A stretch of DNA of 64,000 bases from Muriicola soli (GCF_004139715.1 NZ_CP035544.1:2731501-2795500), one strand, 5' to 3'; shown: positions 9,528-18,996, counted from the first letter of the stretch. Notes: a model not told the origin generated them from the sequence alone. Numbers and translations are program-made.

Positions 9528-10862
9528 TTGACAACCCGCGTAAGTTTCAAAACCATAAACAAGCTCGCTATTCCTGCCACCATCGCGGGGATCGCTGAGC
9601 CCATTCTATCCATCACGGATACCGCGATCGTGGGAAATATCCCTGACAACGGTCTTGAATCTCTGGCTGCTGTGGGAATCGTAGGGGCATTTCTTTCCAT
9701 GCTCATCTGGATCCTGGGACAAACCCGAAGTGCTATCTCAGCAATTATATCTCAATACCTCGGGGCCGGCAAACTCGATCAGGTTTCCACTCTTCCGGCA
9801 CAAGCCATTGCCCTTAATGTTCTTTTGAGTATCGTGATCCTTCTGGGGACCATATTTATCGTTGAAGATATTTTCCTCCTCTTTAATGCCAAGGGAAAGA
9901 TCCTGAAATACTGTGTTTCTTACTACTCCATCCGAGTCTGGGGCTTCCCTCTTACCCTTTTTGCTTTTGCCGTAATGGGGATTTTCAGAGGCTTACAAAA
10001 TACCTATTGGCCGATGATGATCGCCATTGTAGGTGCGGTGTTGAATATCGGACTCGATTTTATCCTCGTTTACGGTATTGATGGCTTTATCTCGCCCATG
10101 TACCTGGAAGGCGCTGCATGGGCAAGTTTAATTGCACAAGGGGTTATGGCGGTCATGTCCCTTTTCCTTCTAATGACTAAGACCAATATCTCACTATGGC
10201 CCAGATTTCCTATCCATCCCGAGTTGGGCAGACTAGTAGGAATGAGCCTCAATTTGTTTGTAAGGGCAGTAGCTCTGAATATCACTTTGGTATTGGCCGT
10301 TCGGGAAGCCACGGCTTTGGGGGATCGGTTTATTGGAGCCCATACCATTGCCATAAACCTCTGGCTTTTTGCCGCTTTCTTTATTGATGGCTATGGAGCT
10401 GCCGGGAATATTATGGGAGGTAGACTACTAGGCGCCAGGGATTATTCGAATCTCTGGAAGCTTTCAAAGAAGATTATGCTCTATGGGTTATTAGTAAGTG
10501 GCGTATTGATGATTATCGCATTTGTACTTTATCGTCCACTAGGAGCCCTCTTTTCAAATGACAGCAGGGTTTTGCAGACATTTTATTCCATTTTCTTTAT
10601 CGTTATCCTGGCCCTCCCGGTAAATACGGTTGCCTTTGTCTTTGACGGCTTGTTCAAGGGATTAGGAGAAATGAAATACCTGAGAAATGTCTTACTGGTA
10701 GCAACTTTTATAGGTTTTATTCCAATCCTCTTCCTGGGCAAGTTTATGAACCTGGGACTCTATGGGATCTGGATTGCTATCACCATCTGGATGATGATCA
10801 GGGGAGGAGCCCTGGTATGGAAGTTCAGGAGAAAATTTCGCCCCCTTTTACAAAAGACGTAA
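9528..10862 (+). CDS. MATE family efflux transporter
   Basis: A 444-residue integral membrane protein with about 12 hydrophobic segments in two homologous halves. It begins with the MATE-typical region KLAIPATIAGIAEPILSITD followed by TAIVGNIPD; the second half has ALNITLVLAVREATALGD. It should export drugs or metabolites using an ion gradient; the cargo is unknown. The start is a TTG at 9528. No ATG lies near the conserved N-terminus, and the upstream gene stops 9 bp before, which suggests translational dependence. Confidence 0.9.
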   Translation: MTTRVSFKTINKLAIPATIAGIAEPILSITDTAIVGNIPDNGLESLAAVGIVGAFLSMLIWILGQTRSAISAIISQYLGAGKLDQVSTLPAQAIALNVLLSIVILLGTIFIVEDIFLLFNAKGKILKYCVSYYSIRVWGFPLTLFAFAVMGIFRGLQNTYWPMMIAIVGAVLNIGLDFILVYGIDGFISPMYLEGAAWASLIAQGVMAVMSLFLLMTKTNISLWPRFPIHPELGRLVGMSLNLFVRAVALNITLVLAVREATALGDRFIGAHTIAINLWLFAAFFIDGYGAAGNIMGGRLLGARDYSNLWKLSKKIMLYGLLVSGVLMIIAFVLYRPLGALFSNDSRVLQTFYSIFFIVILALPVNTVAFVFDGLFKGLGEMKYLRNVLLVATFIGFIPILFLGKFMNLGLYGIWIAITIWMMIRGGALVWKFRRKFRPLLQKT

Positions 10863-10883
10863 TTTTGAGAAAATCAACCAGAT

Positions 10884-11651
10884 ATGGGAACTAACAGAGC
10901 AAATGGCAGTCTATATACCTCAATAAACAATAGTGTTGCCACTGTAGAATTTGGACATCCTGCCGGCAACTCCTTTGTTTCAGAATTACTGCTTCGACTT
11001 ACTAATGAGCTCAATGAGCTATCTGCAAATAAAGAAGTATCTCTTATCGTGCTCGCTTCAGAGGGAGAAGGTGCTTTTTGTGCAGGAGCCTCATTCCACG
11101 AGCTAATGGCAGTGTCCAACCAAAATGAAGCTACGGAATTCTTTAGTGGTTTTGCCCATGTTATCAATGCGATGCGAAACTGTAGTCAACCCATAGTGGG
11201 ACGAGTACAGGGGAAAGCTGTTGGTGGAGGTGTGGGCCTTATTTCGGCCTGCGATTACGTTTTTGCAACTGAGGATGCCGCCGTAAAATTATCAGAACTA
11301 AGTATAGGAATTGCCCCTCTTGTCATTGCCCCTGCAGTGAAAAGGAAAGTTGGTGCTTCCGGTCTGGCAGAACTTTCTCTGGCGCCCACCGAATGGAAGA
11401 ACGCGTATTGGGCAAAAGAGAAAGGACTCTTTTCCAAAGTCTTTAGTAACACCGGTGAAATGGACAAAGAACTCGATTTTTTTACCTCCCAATTGGCAAA
11501 ATACAACCCAGAAGCACTGGCTGGAATGAAAAAGGCCTTGTGGGAAGGAACAGAAGAATGGGGAAGCCTGTTGACTGACAGAGCAGCAATAACAGCTGCA
11601 TTGGGCTTGTCAAACTATACAAAAAAAGCGCTGGCAGCTTTTAAAAAGTAA
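10884..11651 (+). CDS. Enoyl-CoA hydratase/isomerase family protein
   Basis: A 255-residue crotonase-fold protein. Oxyanion-hole segments are AFCAGASFHELM (near 68-79) and GRVQGKAVGGGVGLISACDY (near 107-126). It begins ATG 22 bp after the MATE stop. Acidic catalytic residues expected of a true hydratase (Glu/Glu) are not clearly placed: the second oxyanion segment is followed by LSELSIGIAPLVIAPAV, so it may act on another acyl-CoA. No beta-oxidation genes flank it. Confidence 0.85.
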   Translation: MGTNRANGSLYTSINNSVATVEFGHPAGNSFVSELLLRLTNELNELSANKEVSLIVLASEGEGAFCAGASFHELMAVSNQNEATEFFSGFAHVINAMRNCSQPIVGRVQGKAVGGGVGLISACDYVFATEDAAVKLSELSIGIAPLVIAPAVKRKVGASGLAELSLAPTEWKNAYWAKEKGLFSKVFSNTGEMDKELDFFTSQLAKYNPEALAGMKKALWEGTEEWGSLLTDRAAITAALGLSNYTKKALAAFKK

Positions 11652-11728
11652 GTTTCTCTTTTGTCAATCAAAACAAAGCTCTAAAGTGTATCCAGAATAA
11701 GAATATCTTTATCTGAAAAGTATCTGCA

Positions 11729-12904
11729 ATGAGGCGACACGATCTTGATTGGTTACGAGTTTCTGTATTTGGTTTGCTGATTTTCTACCACGTAGGCATG
11801 TTCTTTGTTCCCTGGGAATACCATATTAAAAACAATGTTGAATATTCGTGGTTGCGATACCCTATGTTGTTCCTCAATCAATGGCGACTACCCATTTTGT
11901 TTGTCATTTCGGGTATGGGCACGTCTTACGCCTTAAACAAGAGAACGGGACTGCAATTTAGTTTGGAACGAATAAAAAGACTATTCCTTCCTCTGGTAGT
12001 AGGGATGCTTTTAATAGTTCCTCCACAGGTCTACATAGAAAGAATCGCGTACGGTCAATTTATGGGCACCTATTTTGAATTCTGGCCTTCAAAAGCCTTT
12101 ACAGGTGTATATCCCGAAGGTAATTTAAGTTGGCACCACCTATGGTTTCTACCCTATCTCTTGCTTTTTTCTCTAGCCCTGCTCCCGGTATTCCTCTATC
12201 TAAGAAAACATCCCGGAAACAGATTTATTTCCAGGATAAAGAAAATAGTATCAAACAAGTACGGCCTTTTCTGGTTCTTGATCCCCCTGTTTCTATATGA
12301 ATCCTTGTTAGAGCCCTTTTTTAATGTCACCCACGCCCTCATAGGCGACTGGTTTGCAATTGCCAATTACGCTACCCTATTTTTCTATGGCTTTCTGTTG
12401 ATCTCTGTAAAAGAACAATTCTGGAAAACGGTTACCCAACATCGCAGATTTTATCTGCGTTGCGGATTAATTGGATTTACTTTATTCCTCAGCTTAATCC
12501 TGATTTTTGAAGACTCTATTTGGATACATTTTACCGAAGCTTCCCTCAAGGTCTTTAATTTATGGTCCTGGATACTAGCCTTATTTGGGTACGCCGCAAA
12601 CTACTTGAATAAACAGAGTAAGATATTGACCTATTCCAATGAAGCGGTTTACCCTTTCTATATATTGCATCAAACCATCACTATTGTGGCAGGGTATTTT
12701 ATAATGAATCTGTCATGGGGTCTTCTGCCAAAGTTCTTTATCCTTAGCATTGCAACTTTTGGAGGGTCTTTTATCATTTACGAATTCTTTATCAGAAGGT
12801 GGAAATGGATCCGTCCTCTTTTTGGACTCAAATTAAAAAAAGTCACATATCCCCCTTCAAAACAATCCAGGGGTTCAGAAGCTAAAGTTGACCCATCCTT
12901 TTAA
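11729..12904 (+). CDS. Acyltransferase 3 family membrane protein (OpgC/MdoC-like)
   Basis: A 391-residue membrane protein with about ten transmembrane segments. It opens with RRHDLDWLRVSVFGLLIFYH, which carries the family's N-terminal Asp/Arg and His signature. WHHLWFLPYLLLFSLALLP is also typical of acyltransferase-3 proteins annotated as glucan biosynthesis protein C. It should transfer an acyl group to a periplasmic or cell-surface carbohydrate; the acceptor is unknown. The last bases overlap the likely promoter of queD. Confidence 0.85.
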   Translation: MRRHDLDWLRVSVFGLLIFYHVGMFFVPWEYHIKNNVEYSWLRYPMLFLNQWRLPILFVISGMGTSYALNKRTGLQFSLERIKRLFLPLVVGMLLIVPPQVYIERIAYGQFMGTYFEFWPSKAFTGVYPEGNLSWHHLWFLPYLLLFSLALLPVFLYLRKHPGNRFISRIKKIVSNKYGLFWFLIPLFLYESLLEPFFNVTHALIGDWFAIANYATLFFYGFLLISVKEQFWKTVTQHRRFYLRCGLIGFTLFLSLILIFEDSIWIHFTEASLKVFNLWSWILALFGYAANYLNKQSKILTYSNEAVYPFYILHQTITIVAGYFIMNLSWGLLPKFFILSIATFGGSFIIYEFFIRRWKWIRPLFGLKLKKVTYPPSKQSRGSEAKVDPSF

Positions 12905-12920
12905 AGAATTCCTACCTTTG
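12888..12920 (+). promoter_or_regulatory. Probable promoter of the QueD-like gene
   Basis: TTG at 12888-12890, a 22-nt spacer (long side of the range) and TACCTTTG at 12913-12920, an exact TAnnTTTG match 20 bp before the ATG. It overlaps the 3' end of the acyltransferase gene. Confidence 0.6.
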
Positions 12921-12939
12921 TCCTTTAAGAATATAGAAG

Positions 12940-13392
12940 ATGAGCAGAATAAGGGTAACCAAGGAATTCAGTTTTGAAACCGGGCATGCCTTGTATGGCT
13001 ACGACGGGAAATGCAAAAATGTCCACGGACATAGCTACAAATTGGCCGTTACCGTGATTGGAACACCCATCACAAAAGAAGGTGAAGTAAAGCTAGGCAT
13101 GGTGATCGATTTCGGAGATCTCAAAAAAATAGTTCGTGAAGAAGTGGTTGATCCTTTTGACCATGCAACGATCTTCAATAAAAACACGCCACATCTTGAA
13201 CTTGCGAAAGAACTTGAAAAACGAGGTCACAGGGTGATTCTTGCGAATTATCAGCCTACCAGTGAAAATATGGTCATTGATATTGCGGAGAGAATAAAGA
13301 CCCGACTTCCCGCTCACCTCCAATTGCATTCTTTAAAGCTCAGAGAAACGGAAACGGCTTACGCCGAGTGGCATCTTGAAGATAATCCCTGA
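12940..13392 (+). CDS. queD: 6-carboxytetrahydropterin synthase / 6-pyruvoyl-tetrahydropterin synthase family
   Basis: A 150-residue T-fold enzyme, probably the queuosine-precursor enzyme that turns dihydroneopterin triphosphate into 6-carboxytetrahydropterin. Zinc ligands H16, H29 and H31 and the catalytic Cys25 are visible in FETGHALYGYDGKCKNVHGH. Also present are VIDFGDLK, the DHATIF catalytic Asp-His segment, PTSENMV, and the substrate-binding Glu in LRETETAYAEW. The last part of the family is ambiguous between QueD and PTPS, and no other queuosine genes are nearby. LpxH follows after 32 bp on the same strand. Confidence 0.85.
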   Translation: MSRIRVTKEFSFETGHALYGYDGKCKNVHGHSYKLAVTVIGTPITKEGEVKLGMVIDFGDLKKIVREEVVDPFDHATIFNKNTPHLELAKELEKRGHRVILANYQPTSENMVIDIAERIKTRLPAHLQLHSLKLRETETAYAEWHLEDNP

Positions 13393-13424
13393 TCCCGTAT
13401 TGATTTTTCTATCTTTACTCCCCG

Positions 13425-14192
13425 ATGAAACAGCTCGAGATACCAACAGGAAAGAAAGTATATTTTGCCAGCGACAATCACCTGGGTGCACCAGACAGGG
13501 CAAAAAGTGCCGTTAGAGAAAAGCTATTTGTTTCCTGGTTGATGGAAGCGAGAAAAGATGCTGCTGCGATCTTTCTTCTCGGAGACCTCTTCGATTTTTG
13601 GTTTGAATACAAAACTGTTGTTCCCAAGGGTTTTGTGCGAACGCTTGGTTCTCTTGCACAGATTGCAGATAGTGGAATACCTATCTATTTTTTTGCGGGC
13701 AACCACGATCTCTGGATGAATGGCTATTTTGAAGAAGAACTCGGGATCCCGGTCTTTCATAAGCCGCAACAATTCCAGATTAACTCAAAGCGTTTCTTCA
13801 TAGGGCATGGCGACGGCCTGGGGCCCCACGATAAAGGGTATAAACGGATGAAAAAGGTGTTTACCAATCCCCTTGCAAGGTGGTTTTTCAGATGGTTACA
13901 TCCCGACTGGGGTGTTAAGCTTGCCCAATACTTTTCAGTGAAGAACAAGCTTATATCCGGGGAGGAAGATCAGGAATTTCTGGGGGAGGAAAACGAGTGG
14001 TTGGTGCAATATTCCAAAAGAAAACTCTCTCAGGAACACTACGACTATTTTGTCTTTGGACACCGCCATTTGCCCCTGGAAATAAATCTCAATGACAACT
14101 CCACCTATTTTAATTTAGGAGATTGGATCGGTCATTTTACTTATGGTGTTTTCGATGGAGCTTCTTTTGAACTTAAGAAATACGAGAACTAG
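13425..14192 (+). CDS. lpxH: UDP-2,3-diacylglucosamine diphosphatase (LpxH-like metallophosphatase)
   Basis: A 255-residue calcineurin-like phosphoesterase expected to cleave UDP-2,3-diacylglucosamine to lipid X in lipid A synthesis at the inner membrane. The metal-binding motifs appear in order: FASDNHLG, GDLFDFWFEY, GNHD, FIGHGDG and FGHRH. The first motif has DNH in place of DxH of most enzymes, as is common in Bacteroidetes homologues. The gene is convergent with recJ and their stop codons overlap in the four bases CTAG (14189-14192). Confidence 0.87.
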   Translation: MKQLEIPTGKKVYFASDNHLGAPDRAKSAVREKLFVSWLMEARKDAAAIFLLGDLFDFWFEYKTVVPKGFVRTLGSLAQIADSGIPIYFFAGNHDLWMNGYFEEELGIPVFHKPQQFQINSKRFFIGHGDGLGPHDKGYKRMKKVFTNPLARWFFRWLHPDWGVKLAQYFSVKNKLISGEEDQEFLGEENEWLVQYSKRKLSQEHYDYFVFGHRHLPLEINLNDNSTYFNLGDWIGHFTYGVFDGASFELKKYEN

Positions 14193-15883
14193 GCTTGCCT
14201 GATATCTTTCAATTTTAACTGAAGACTTACGGTGCCATTCCAGTGATTTTCATCCAGGCAATACACCAGACTGAATTGTTTGTTATCACGTACAAGGGAC
14301 AATTTGTGCCCCAGGCCAAATCCAATCGCCTGAATAGGATTAGAATTACCTTGTACAACGGCTATTTTAAGGTGCTTATCTCCCTCTCCTACTCCTTTGG
14401 CATATCCTGAATCTCGTAACTGCTGTGTCAGGAATACCGGTTTCATATTCCCCGGACCAAAAGGTTCAAATTGCCTGAGAATCCTCATTAACTTAGGGGT
14501 AATATCAGCCAGGCTGATTTCTGCATCAATTCGGATTTCGGGATTGAGGAATTCCGGTGAAATCGTCTCTGACACCACATCTTCAAAACGAGCCTTAAAT
14601 TCCTCATACTGGGATTCACTCAGGGTAAGTCCGGCCGCGTATTTATGTCCCCCAAACTGTTCCAGGGACTCTTTGCATGCTTCCAGTGCGTTGTAAAGAT
14701 CAAATCCTCTCACGGACCTTGCTGAGGCTGCAAGTTTATCTCCGCTTTTGGTGAACACCAAGGTGGGCCTGTAATAGGTTTCCGTGAGTCTGGAAGCCAC
14801 AATCCCAATGACCCCTTTATGCCAACTGTCATTGTAAACCACTGAGGTATACCTTTCCTCTTCCTTATTTGATTTGATTTGCTCCAGGGCTTCTTCAGTG
14901 ATCACCTGATCTAGTCCTCTGCGATCTGTATTGAACTGTTCAATCTCCCCAGCCATCTTTTCGGCTTTCATCTGATCGGTTTCTGTGAGCAGGGAGACTG
15001 CGTAACGTCCGTGTTCCATTCGCCCGGCCGCATTGATCCTTGGAGCAATAACAAAGACAACATCAGTAACCGTAAGATTTGATTTTTTTACCGTGTTTAG
15101 GATAGCCTTAAAGCCAGGTCTGCTCTGTTGGTTAATTACTTTGAGGCCGTAGAAAGTCAGCACTCTGTTTTCTCCCGTCATCGGAACGATATCGGCAGCA
15201 ATAGCCGTGGCAACAAGGTCCAGATAGGAAATAATCCCATCAACCGGACGTCCCTTCTGCTGTTCTATGGCCTGAATCAGTTTAAAACCAATTCCACATC
15301 CGCATAATTCGTCGTATGGGTAGTTACAATCATTTCTCTTTGGATCTAATACTGCAACGGCATCCGGAATTTGGTCTCCGGGCCGGTGGTGATCGCAAAT
15401 AATAAAGTCGATTCCTTTCTCTTTTGCATAAGTTACTTTATCCAAAGCTTTGATCCCACAGTCCAGGGCAATGATGAGTTGAATGTCATTGTCGTCAGCA
15501 AAATCTATCCCGGCATAAGACACCCCATAACCTTCTGCATAACGGTCGGGAATATAAGTGGCTACTCGGCTGTAATTTGACAGGAGGTAGGAAGAAACAA
15601 GTGCAACCGCCGTGGTTCCGTCAACGTCATAATCTCCATAAACCAATATATTCTGTTCTAATCGTATGGCTTCCTCAATTCGTTTTACAGCCAGATCCAT
15701 ATCCTTCATCAGAAAAGGATCGTGCAGATGTTCGAGCTGGGGCCTAAAAAAACGGTGGGCTTCTTCGTAATTATTAATCCCTCGCTGCAGTAATAGAGTT
15801 GCGACTAAAGGAGATACCTTTATGGCTTCGCTGAGATGTTTTACAAGCCCTTCTTCCGGTTTGGCTTTTAAGGTCCATCGCAT
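14189..15883 (-). CDS. recJ: Single-stranded-DNA-specific exonuclease RecJ
   Basis: A 5'-3' single-strand DNA exonuclease of the DHH family, used in RecF-pathway recombination and mismatch repair. Starting at MRWTLKAKPEEG (ATG 15883) gives 564 residues; a frame extension to 15907 is less likely. The metal-binding motifs are VYGDYDVDGTTA, ALDCGIKA, CDHHRPGD and TAIAADIVPM. The DHHA1 domain follows with a glycine-rich GGHKYAAGL, and the OB fold is at the C-terminus. The length matches the family. Confidence 0.94.
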   Translation of the reverse strand: MRWTLKAKPEEGLVKHLSEAIKVSPLVATLLLQRGINNYEEAHRFFRPQLEHLHDPFLMKDMDLAVKRIEEAIRLEQNILVYGDYDVDGTTAVALVSSYLLSNYSRVATYIPDRYAEGYGVSYAGIDFADDNDIQLIIALDCGIKALDKVTYAKEKGIDFIICDHHRPGDQIPDAVAVLDPKRNDCNYPYDELCGCGIGFKLIQAIEQQKGRPVDGIISYLDLVATAIAADIVPMTGENRVLTFYGLKVINQQSRPGFKAILNTVKKSNLTVTDVVFVIAPRINAAGRMEHGRYAVSLLTETDQMKAEKMAGEIEQFNTDRRGLDQVITEEALEQIKSNKEEERYTSVVYNDSWHKGVIGIVASRLTETYYRPTLVFTKSGDKLAASARSVRGFDLYNALEACKESLEQFGGHKYAAGLTLSESQYEEFKARFEDVVSETISPEFLNPEIRIDAEISLADITPKLMRILRQFEPFGPGNMKPVFLTQQLRDSGYAKGVGEGDKHLKIAVVQGNSNPIQAIGFGLGHKLSLVRDNKQFSLVYCLDENHWNGTVSLQLKLKDIRQA

Positions 15884-15989
15884 TTCACAAATTTCTTCAG
15901 GGCTCATAAAATAGATTCAGCAAGCGCAATTCCCATGCAGGGAACTATTTTGTTATTTATTTTTTAATTCACAGATCAAGAAGGAGAAA

Positions 15990-16412
15990 TCAACCAGAGT
16001 GATAAATATTTTCTGCAGAAACCTCGGCAAACCTGCGAAACATTTCCATAACGCCACAGTATTTGTCAACCGACAGATCTACGGCTTTTTGAAGCTTTTT
16101 CTCGTCGAGTTCTTTCCCGTAAAAATGATATTCCAGATGTACTTTGTGGTAGTACTTGGGGTGTTCATCTGTAAGTTCAGCAAAAATTTCTATATGGAAC
16201 TTATCAACTTTCAATTTCATTTTGTCGATCAGGGAGACCACGTCTAAACCAGAACAGCCTGCCAGGGAAGAGAGCATCAATGCCTTTGGCCTGTACCCAT
16301 TCCCTTCACCCCCATCTTCTGGTCCTGCGTCAATCGTTAAATCAAGGCCTGAAGGATTATTACTTTCGAAGGCCATCTTCCCTGTCCATTTGGTACTTAT
16401 ATGGTTTGTCAT
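15990..16412 (-). CDS. OsmC family peroxiredoxin-like protein
   Basis: A 140-residue thiol peroxidase-type protein. The two family cysteines are present: SSLAGCSGLDVVSLIDKMK (near residue 54) and VDKYCGVMEMF (near 123). OsmC/Ohr proteins reduce organic hydroperoxides; this is the YhfA-like OsmC subgroup rather than Ohr, as far as the spacing shows. It is divergent from an AhpD-like gene across 60 bp that holds an inverted repeat, which suggests shared redox control. Confidence 0.88.
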   Translation of the reverse strand: MTNHISTKWTGKMAFESNNPSGLDLTIDAGPEDGGEGNGYRPKALMLSSLAGCSGLDVVSLIDKMKLKVDKFHIEIFAELTDEHPKYYHKVHLEYHFYGKELDEKKLQKAVDLSVDKYCGVMEMFRRFAEVSAENIYHSG

Positions 16413-16431
16413 GCACTGTTTTTTTCGTTTC

Positions 16432-16451
16432 TTGTAATATCAAAATTACAA
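16432..16451. promoter_or_regulatory. Inverted repeat between divergent osmC-like and AhpD-like genes
   Basis: TTGTAAT at 16432-16438 and ATTACAA at 16445-16451 form a perfect 7-bp dyad with a 6-bp centre. It lies in the middle of the only regulatory space (60 bp) between two peroxide-defence genes. The minus strand also contains TAATTTTG, an exact -7 match, inside the dyad. An operator function is inference. Confidence 0.5.
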
Positions 16452-16472
16452 CAATAACCCTTAATTTAATTT

Positions 16473-17063
16473 ATGCCACTGGTTAACCCGCTACCCCCTG
16501 AACACGATGCTGAAACAAAAGAGCTCGCCGATTTTTTTAATGAGACTTTGGGCTTTTGCCCAAATTCCATCCTTACAATGCAGCATCGGCCGGCCATTTC
16601 AAAGGCCTTTATTGGGCTGAATAAGGCTGTGATGGAAAACAAGGGTCGCGTAACCTCCGCATTAAAGCGTATGATCGCCTGGGTGAGCAGCAATGCCACA
16701 GGATGCCGGTATTGCCAGGCCCATGCTATCAGGGCGGCTGAACGTTACGGTGCTGAGCAGGAAAAATTAGACAATATTTGGGAATACAGGACACATCCTG
16801 CTTTCACCGAAGCAGAACGAGCCGCGCTGGATTTTTCCTTAAAAGCTTCCCAGGTGCCCAATGCGGTTGATCAGGAAATTAAGGACGCCCTTTATGCACA
16901 CTGGAATGAGGGAGAAATTGTGGAAATGCTGGGCGTGATATCTTTATTTGGTTACCTCAATCGATGGAATGATTCTATGGGAACCTCCATAGAAGGCGGT
17001 GCCGTAGAAAGTGCAGAACAATACCTTGGGAAACACGGATGGGAAAAAGGAAAACACATTTGA
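16473..17063 (+). CDS. Carboxymuconolactone decarboxylase/AhpD-like peroxidase-related protein
   Basis: A 196-residue protein of the peroxidase-related (AhpD-like) branch. The redox centre is CRYCQAHAIRAAERYGA (CxxC followed by His) near residue 77. It is followed by the typical segment AFTEAERAALDFSLKAS. Likely role: reduction of alkyl hydroperoxides or peroxidase coupling; the electron donor is unknown. It is divergent from the OsmC gene and convergent with the DUF819 gene (15 bp between stops). Confidence 0.86.
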   Translation: MPLVNPLPPEHDAETKELADFFNETLGFCPNSILTMQHRPAISKAFIGLNKAVMENKGRVTSALKRMIAWVSSNATGCRYCQAHAIRAAERYGAEQEKLDNIWEYRTHPAFTEAERAALDFSLKASQVPNAVDQEIKDALYAHWNEGEIVEMLGVISLFGYLNRWNDSMGTSIEGGAVESAEQYLGKHGWEKGKHI

Positions 17064-17078
17064 TTTTTATTCTGCTTT

Positions 17079-18206
17079 TCAGATGATAAATTGTTCAAGT
17101 AGGTAGATGGTAAGAATTCCCCAGAAGGTACCTGTAGCCATACTTAGGATAGCCAGAACCACTGCATGGGGCATCCATTTCTTTTCATAAGCTGCCGTAA
17201 CTGCCGGAGCCGTGGCAATTCCTCCCACATTGGCCATACTGGCAATAGGTACCCAGGCCATATTGAGGTTCAGCAATTTGGCAATGATCATCATAAAAAT
17301 AAAATGTCCAATCAACCAGAAAATCAGGAAAACCATAAAAGTGGTGTTGAAGCCCAGGGTGGCAAATTGCAGCTTTAAGCCCAGGACGGCCATCACCACA
17401 AGAATAAGAATTGCACCCGCCCTCAAAGCGAATTTAAAATTCCATTTTGGCCACAAATTACTGATCGCCAACCCAACAAGGGAAAGCAGGATCACCTTTG
17501 CGATAAAACTTTCCAGTAAGAGATTCGTGAAAATCACGGTGCCCAGGAGAACGACAACAATCATCCATGGAGGCAGTACCTTTGAAGGGTCGGAACGGAG
17601 ACTCTCGGGAATACCCAAATCCGTAATCCTCAATTTTCGGTTGATAAGGTTGCTCCCTTTGATAAATTGAAACATCAGAATGGTCCAAATATTTACCAAT
17701 ATATTATCCATAACCAGAATGGAAAGAAAAATATCCTCGGGGCATTCTACCAGTTCTTTGAGGACTAACTGACTGGTACTTCCTCCAATCCAGCTGCCTA
17801 CAATGGGTGGTATCCCCTTCCAATATTCAGCTTTTACCAGGGTATTGCTCACAAAATCGCTTTCCAGGAAAAATATCCCAAAGAAGAAGGGAAAAAGAGC
17901 AATAAAAACGGATCCTCCTACGAATAAAAATATGGGTTTCCAGCCTATAGCCTTGAGTTGACCCACGGATAAACTGCTCATTACGGCAATGATTGCCAAT
18001 GGAATAAAGTAGTCTCGGCTAAAGGAGTGAATTTCATCCTGGGAATAGTCTGCCCCTATCAGCTGTGAAATGATCGCAGGAAAAATATAAGCCAGTAAGA
18101 TTGCCGGTACCCAATCAAATAGTGACTTAATATGTTTGTTTTCCCATCGATCGAGCAGAAAGACAGCTACTACGGTGAAAAGGGTGATCATCCACGGTGC
18201 AAACAT
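17079..18206 (-). CDS. DUF819 family integral membrane protein
   Basis: A 375-residue membrane protein with about ten transmembrane helices. Family-typical segments are IGSWIGGSTSQLVLKEL-like (PPIVGSWIGGSTSQ) and, near the end, WVPIASMANVGGIATAPAVT. DUF819 proteins resemble ion-coupled transporters of the CPA/LysO-like fold, but the substrate is unknown. It lies 36 bp downstream of rsmI on the same strand, so cotranscription is plausible. Confidence 0.84.
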   Translation of the reverse strand: MFAPWMITLFTVVAVFLLDRWENKHIKSLFDWVPAILLAYIFPAIISQLIGADYSQDEIHSFSRDYFIPLAIIAVMSSLSVGQLKAIGWKPIFLFVGGSVFIALFPFFFGIFFLESDFVSNTLVKAEYWKGIPPIVGSWIGGSTSQLVLKELVECPEDIFLSILVMDNILVNIWTILMFQFIKGSNLINRKLRITDLGIPESLRSDPSKVLPPWMIVVVLLGTVIFTNLLLESFIAKVILLSLVGLAISNLWPKWNFKFALRAGAILILVVMAVLGLKLQFATLGFNTTFMVFLIFWLIGHFIFMMIIAKLLNLNMAWVPIASMANVGGIATAPAVTAAYEKKWMPHAVVLAILSMATGTFWGILTIYLLEQFII

Positions 18207-18242
18207 GCCGGAAAAAATACGACATTTAATTACAACAGGGGC

Positions 18243-18914
18243 CTATTTCTTTCCTCCGACCACGATCACGAGTTCGCCTTTCACGGGATTTTCTTTGTAG
18301 TATTCCAGCACCTCAGCGAGGGATCCGCGGACCGTTTCCTCGTAAATTTTTGTCAGTTCCCTGGAAACAGAAGCGGGCCTGTCCTCCCCCAGGGTATGAA
18401 TCAAATCATCCAGGGTCCTCAGGAGTTTATGAGGGGATTCATAGAAGATCATGGTCCTGCCTTCTTCCTTAAGGGATAACAATCGGGTTTGCCTGCCCTT
18501 TTTAACAGGCAGAAATCCTTCAAAAACAAAACGCTCAGACGGCAGTCCGCTATTTACCAGCGCCGGGATGATTGCCGTAGCCCCCGGCAGACATTCTACC
18601 TGAATGCCCGATTCAATACATGCACGTGTAAGGAGAAATCCGGGGTCGGATATGCCTGGCGTCCCCGCATCGGAGATCAAGGCGAGGGATTCACCTCCCT
18701 TTAATCTTCGCACTAATGAATCAACCACCTTGTGTTCATTGTGCATATGATAGGACTGCATCGGACTGCTGATCTCAAAATGCTGAAGAAGTTTCCCACT
18801 GTTCCTGGTATCCTCGGCAAGGATAAGGTCAGCTTCTTTCAGAATACGAATGGCCCTGAGGGTAATATCTTCCAAATTACCAATTGGCGTTGGTACGAGG
18901 TATAAGGCTCCCAT
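18243..18914 (-). CDS. rsmI: 16S rRNA (cytidine(1402)-2'-O)-methyltransferase
   Basis: SAM-dependent methyltransferase that methylates the ribose of C1402 in 16S rRNA. The 223 residues show the tetrapyrrole-methylase fold: LYLVPTPIGNLEDITLRAIR at the N-terminus, ILAEDTRNSGKLLQHF, the SAM-binding SDAGTPGISDPG near residue 81, LPGATAIIPAL and FVFEGFLPVKKGRQ. The Bacteroidetes form is shorter at the C-terminus than that of E. coli. Confidence 0.93.
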   Translation of the reverse strand: MGALYLVPTPIGNLEDITLRAIRILKEADLILAEDTRNSGKLLQHFEISSPMQSYHMHNEHKVVDSLVRRLKGGESLALISDAGTPGISDPGFLLTRACIESGIQVECLPGATAIIPALVNSGLPSERFVFEGFLPVKKGRQTRLLSLKEEGRTMIFYESPHKLLRTLDDLIHTLGEDRPASVSRELTKIYEETVRGSLAEVLEYYKENPVKGELVIVVGGKK

Positions 18915-18935
18915 GGATATGGTTATTTGTTAAAT

Positions 18936-18972
18936 ATAAAAAGCCGAAAGTAAAGAAATAAACTTTCGGCCT
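18936..18972 (-). terminator. Terminator after the 18997-19683 gene
   Basis: On the minus strand AGGCCGAAAGT pairs with ACTTTCGGCT over 9-10 bp around an 11-nt AT-rich loop and leads into TTTTTATATTT. It separates the hypothetical gene from rsmI. Confidence 0.8.
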
Positions 18973-18996
18973 GCGTTTTGTATGATTCGATTTGTC

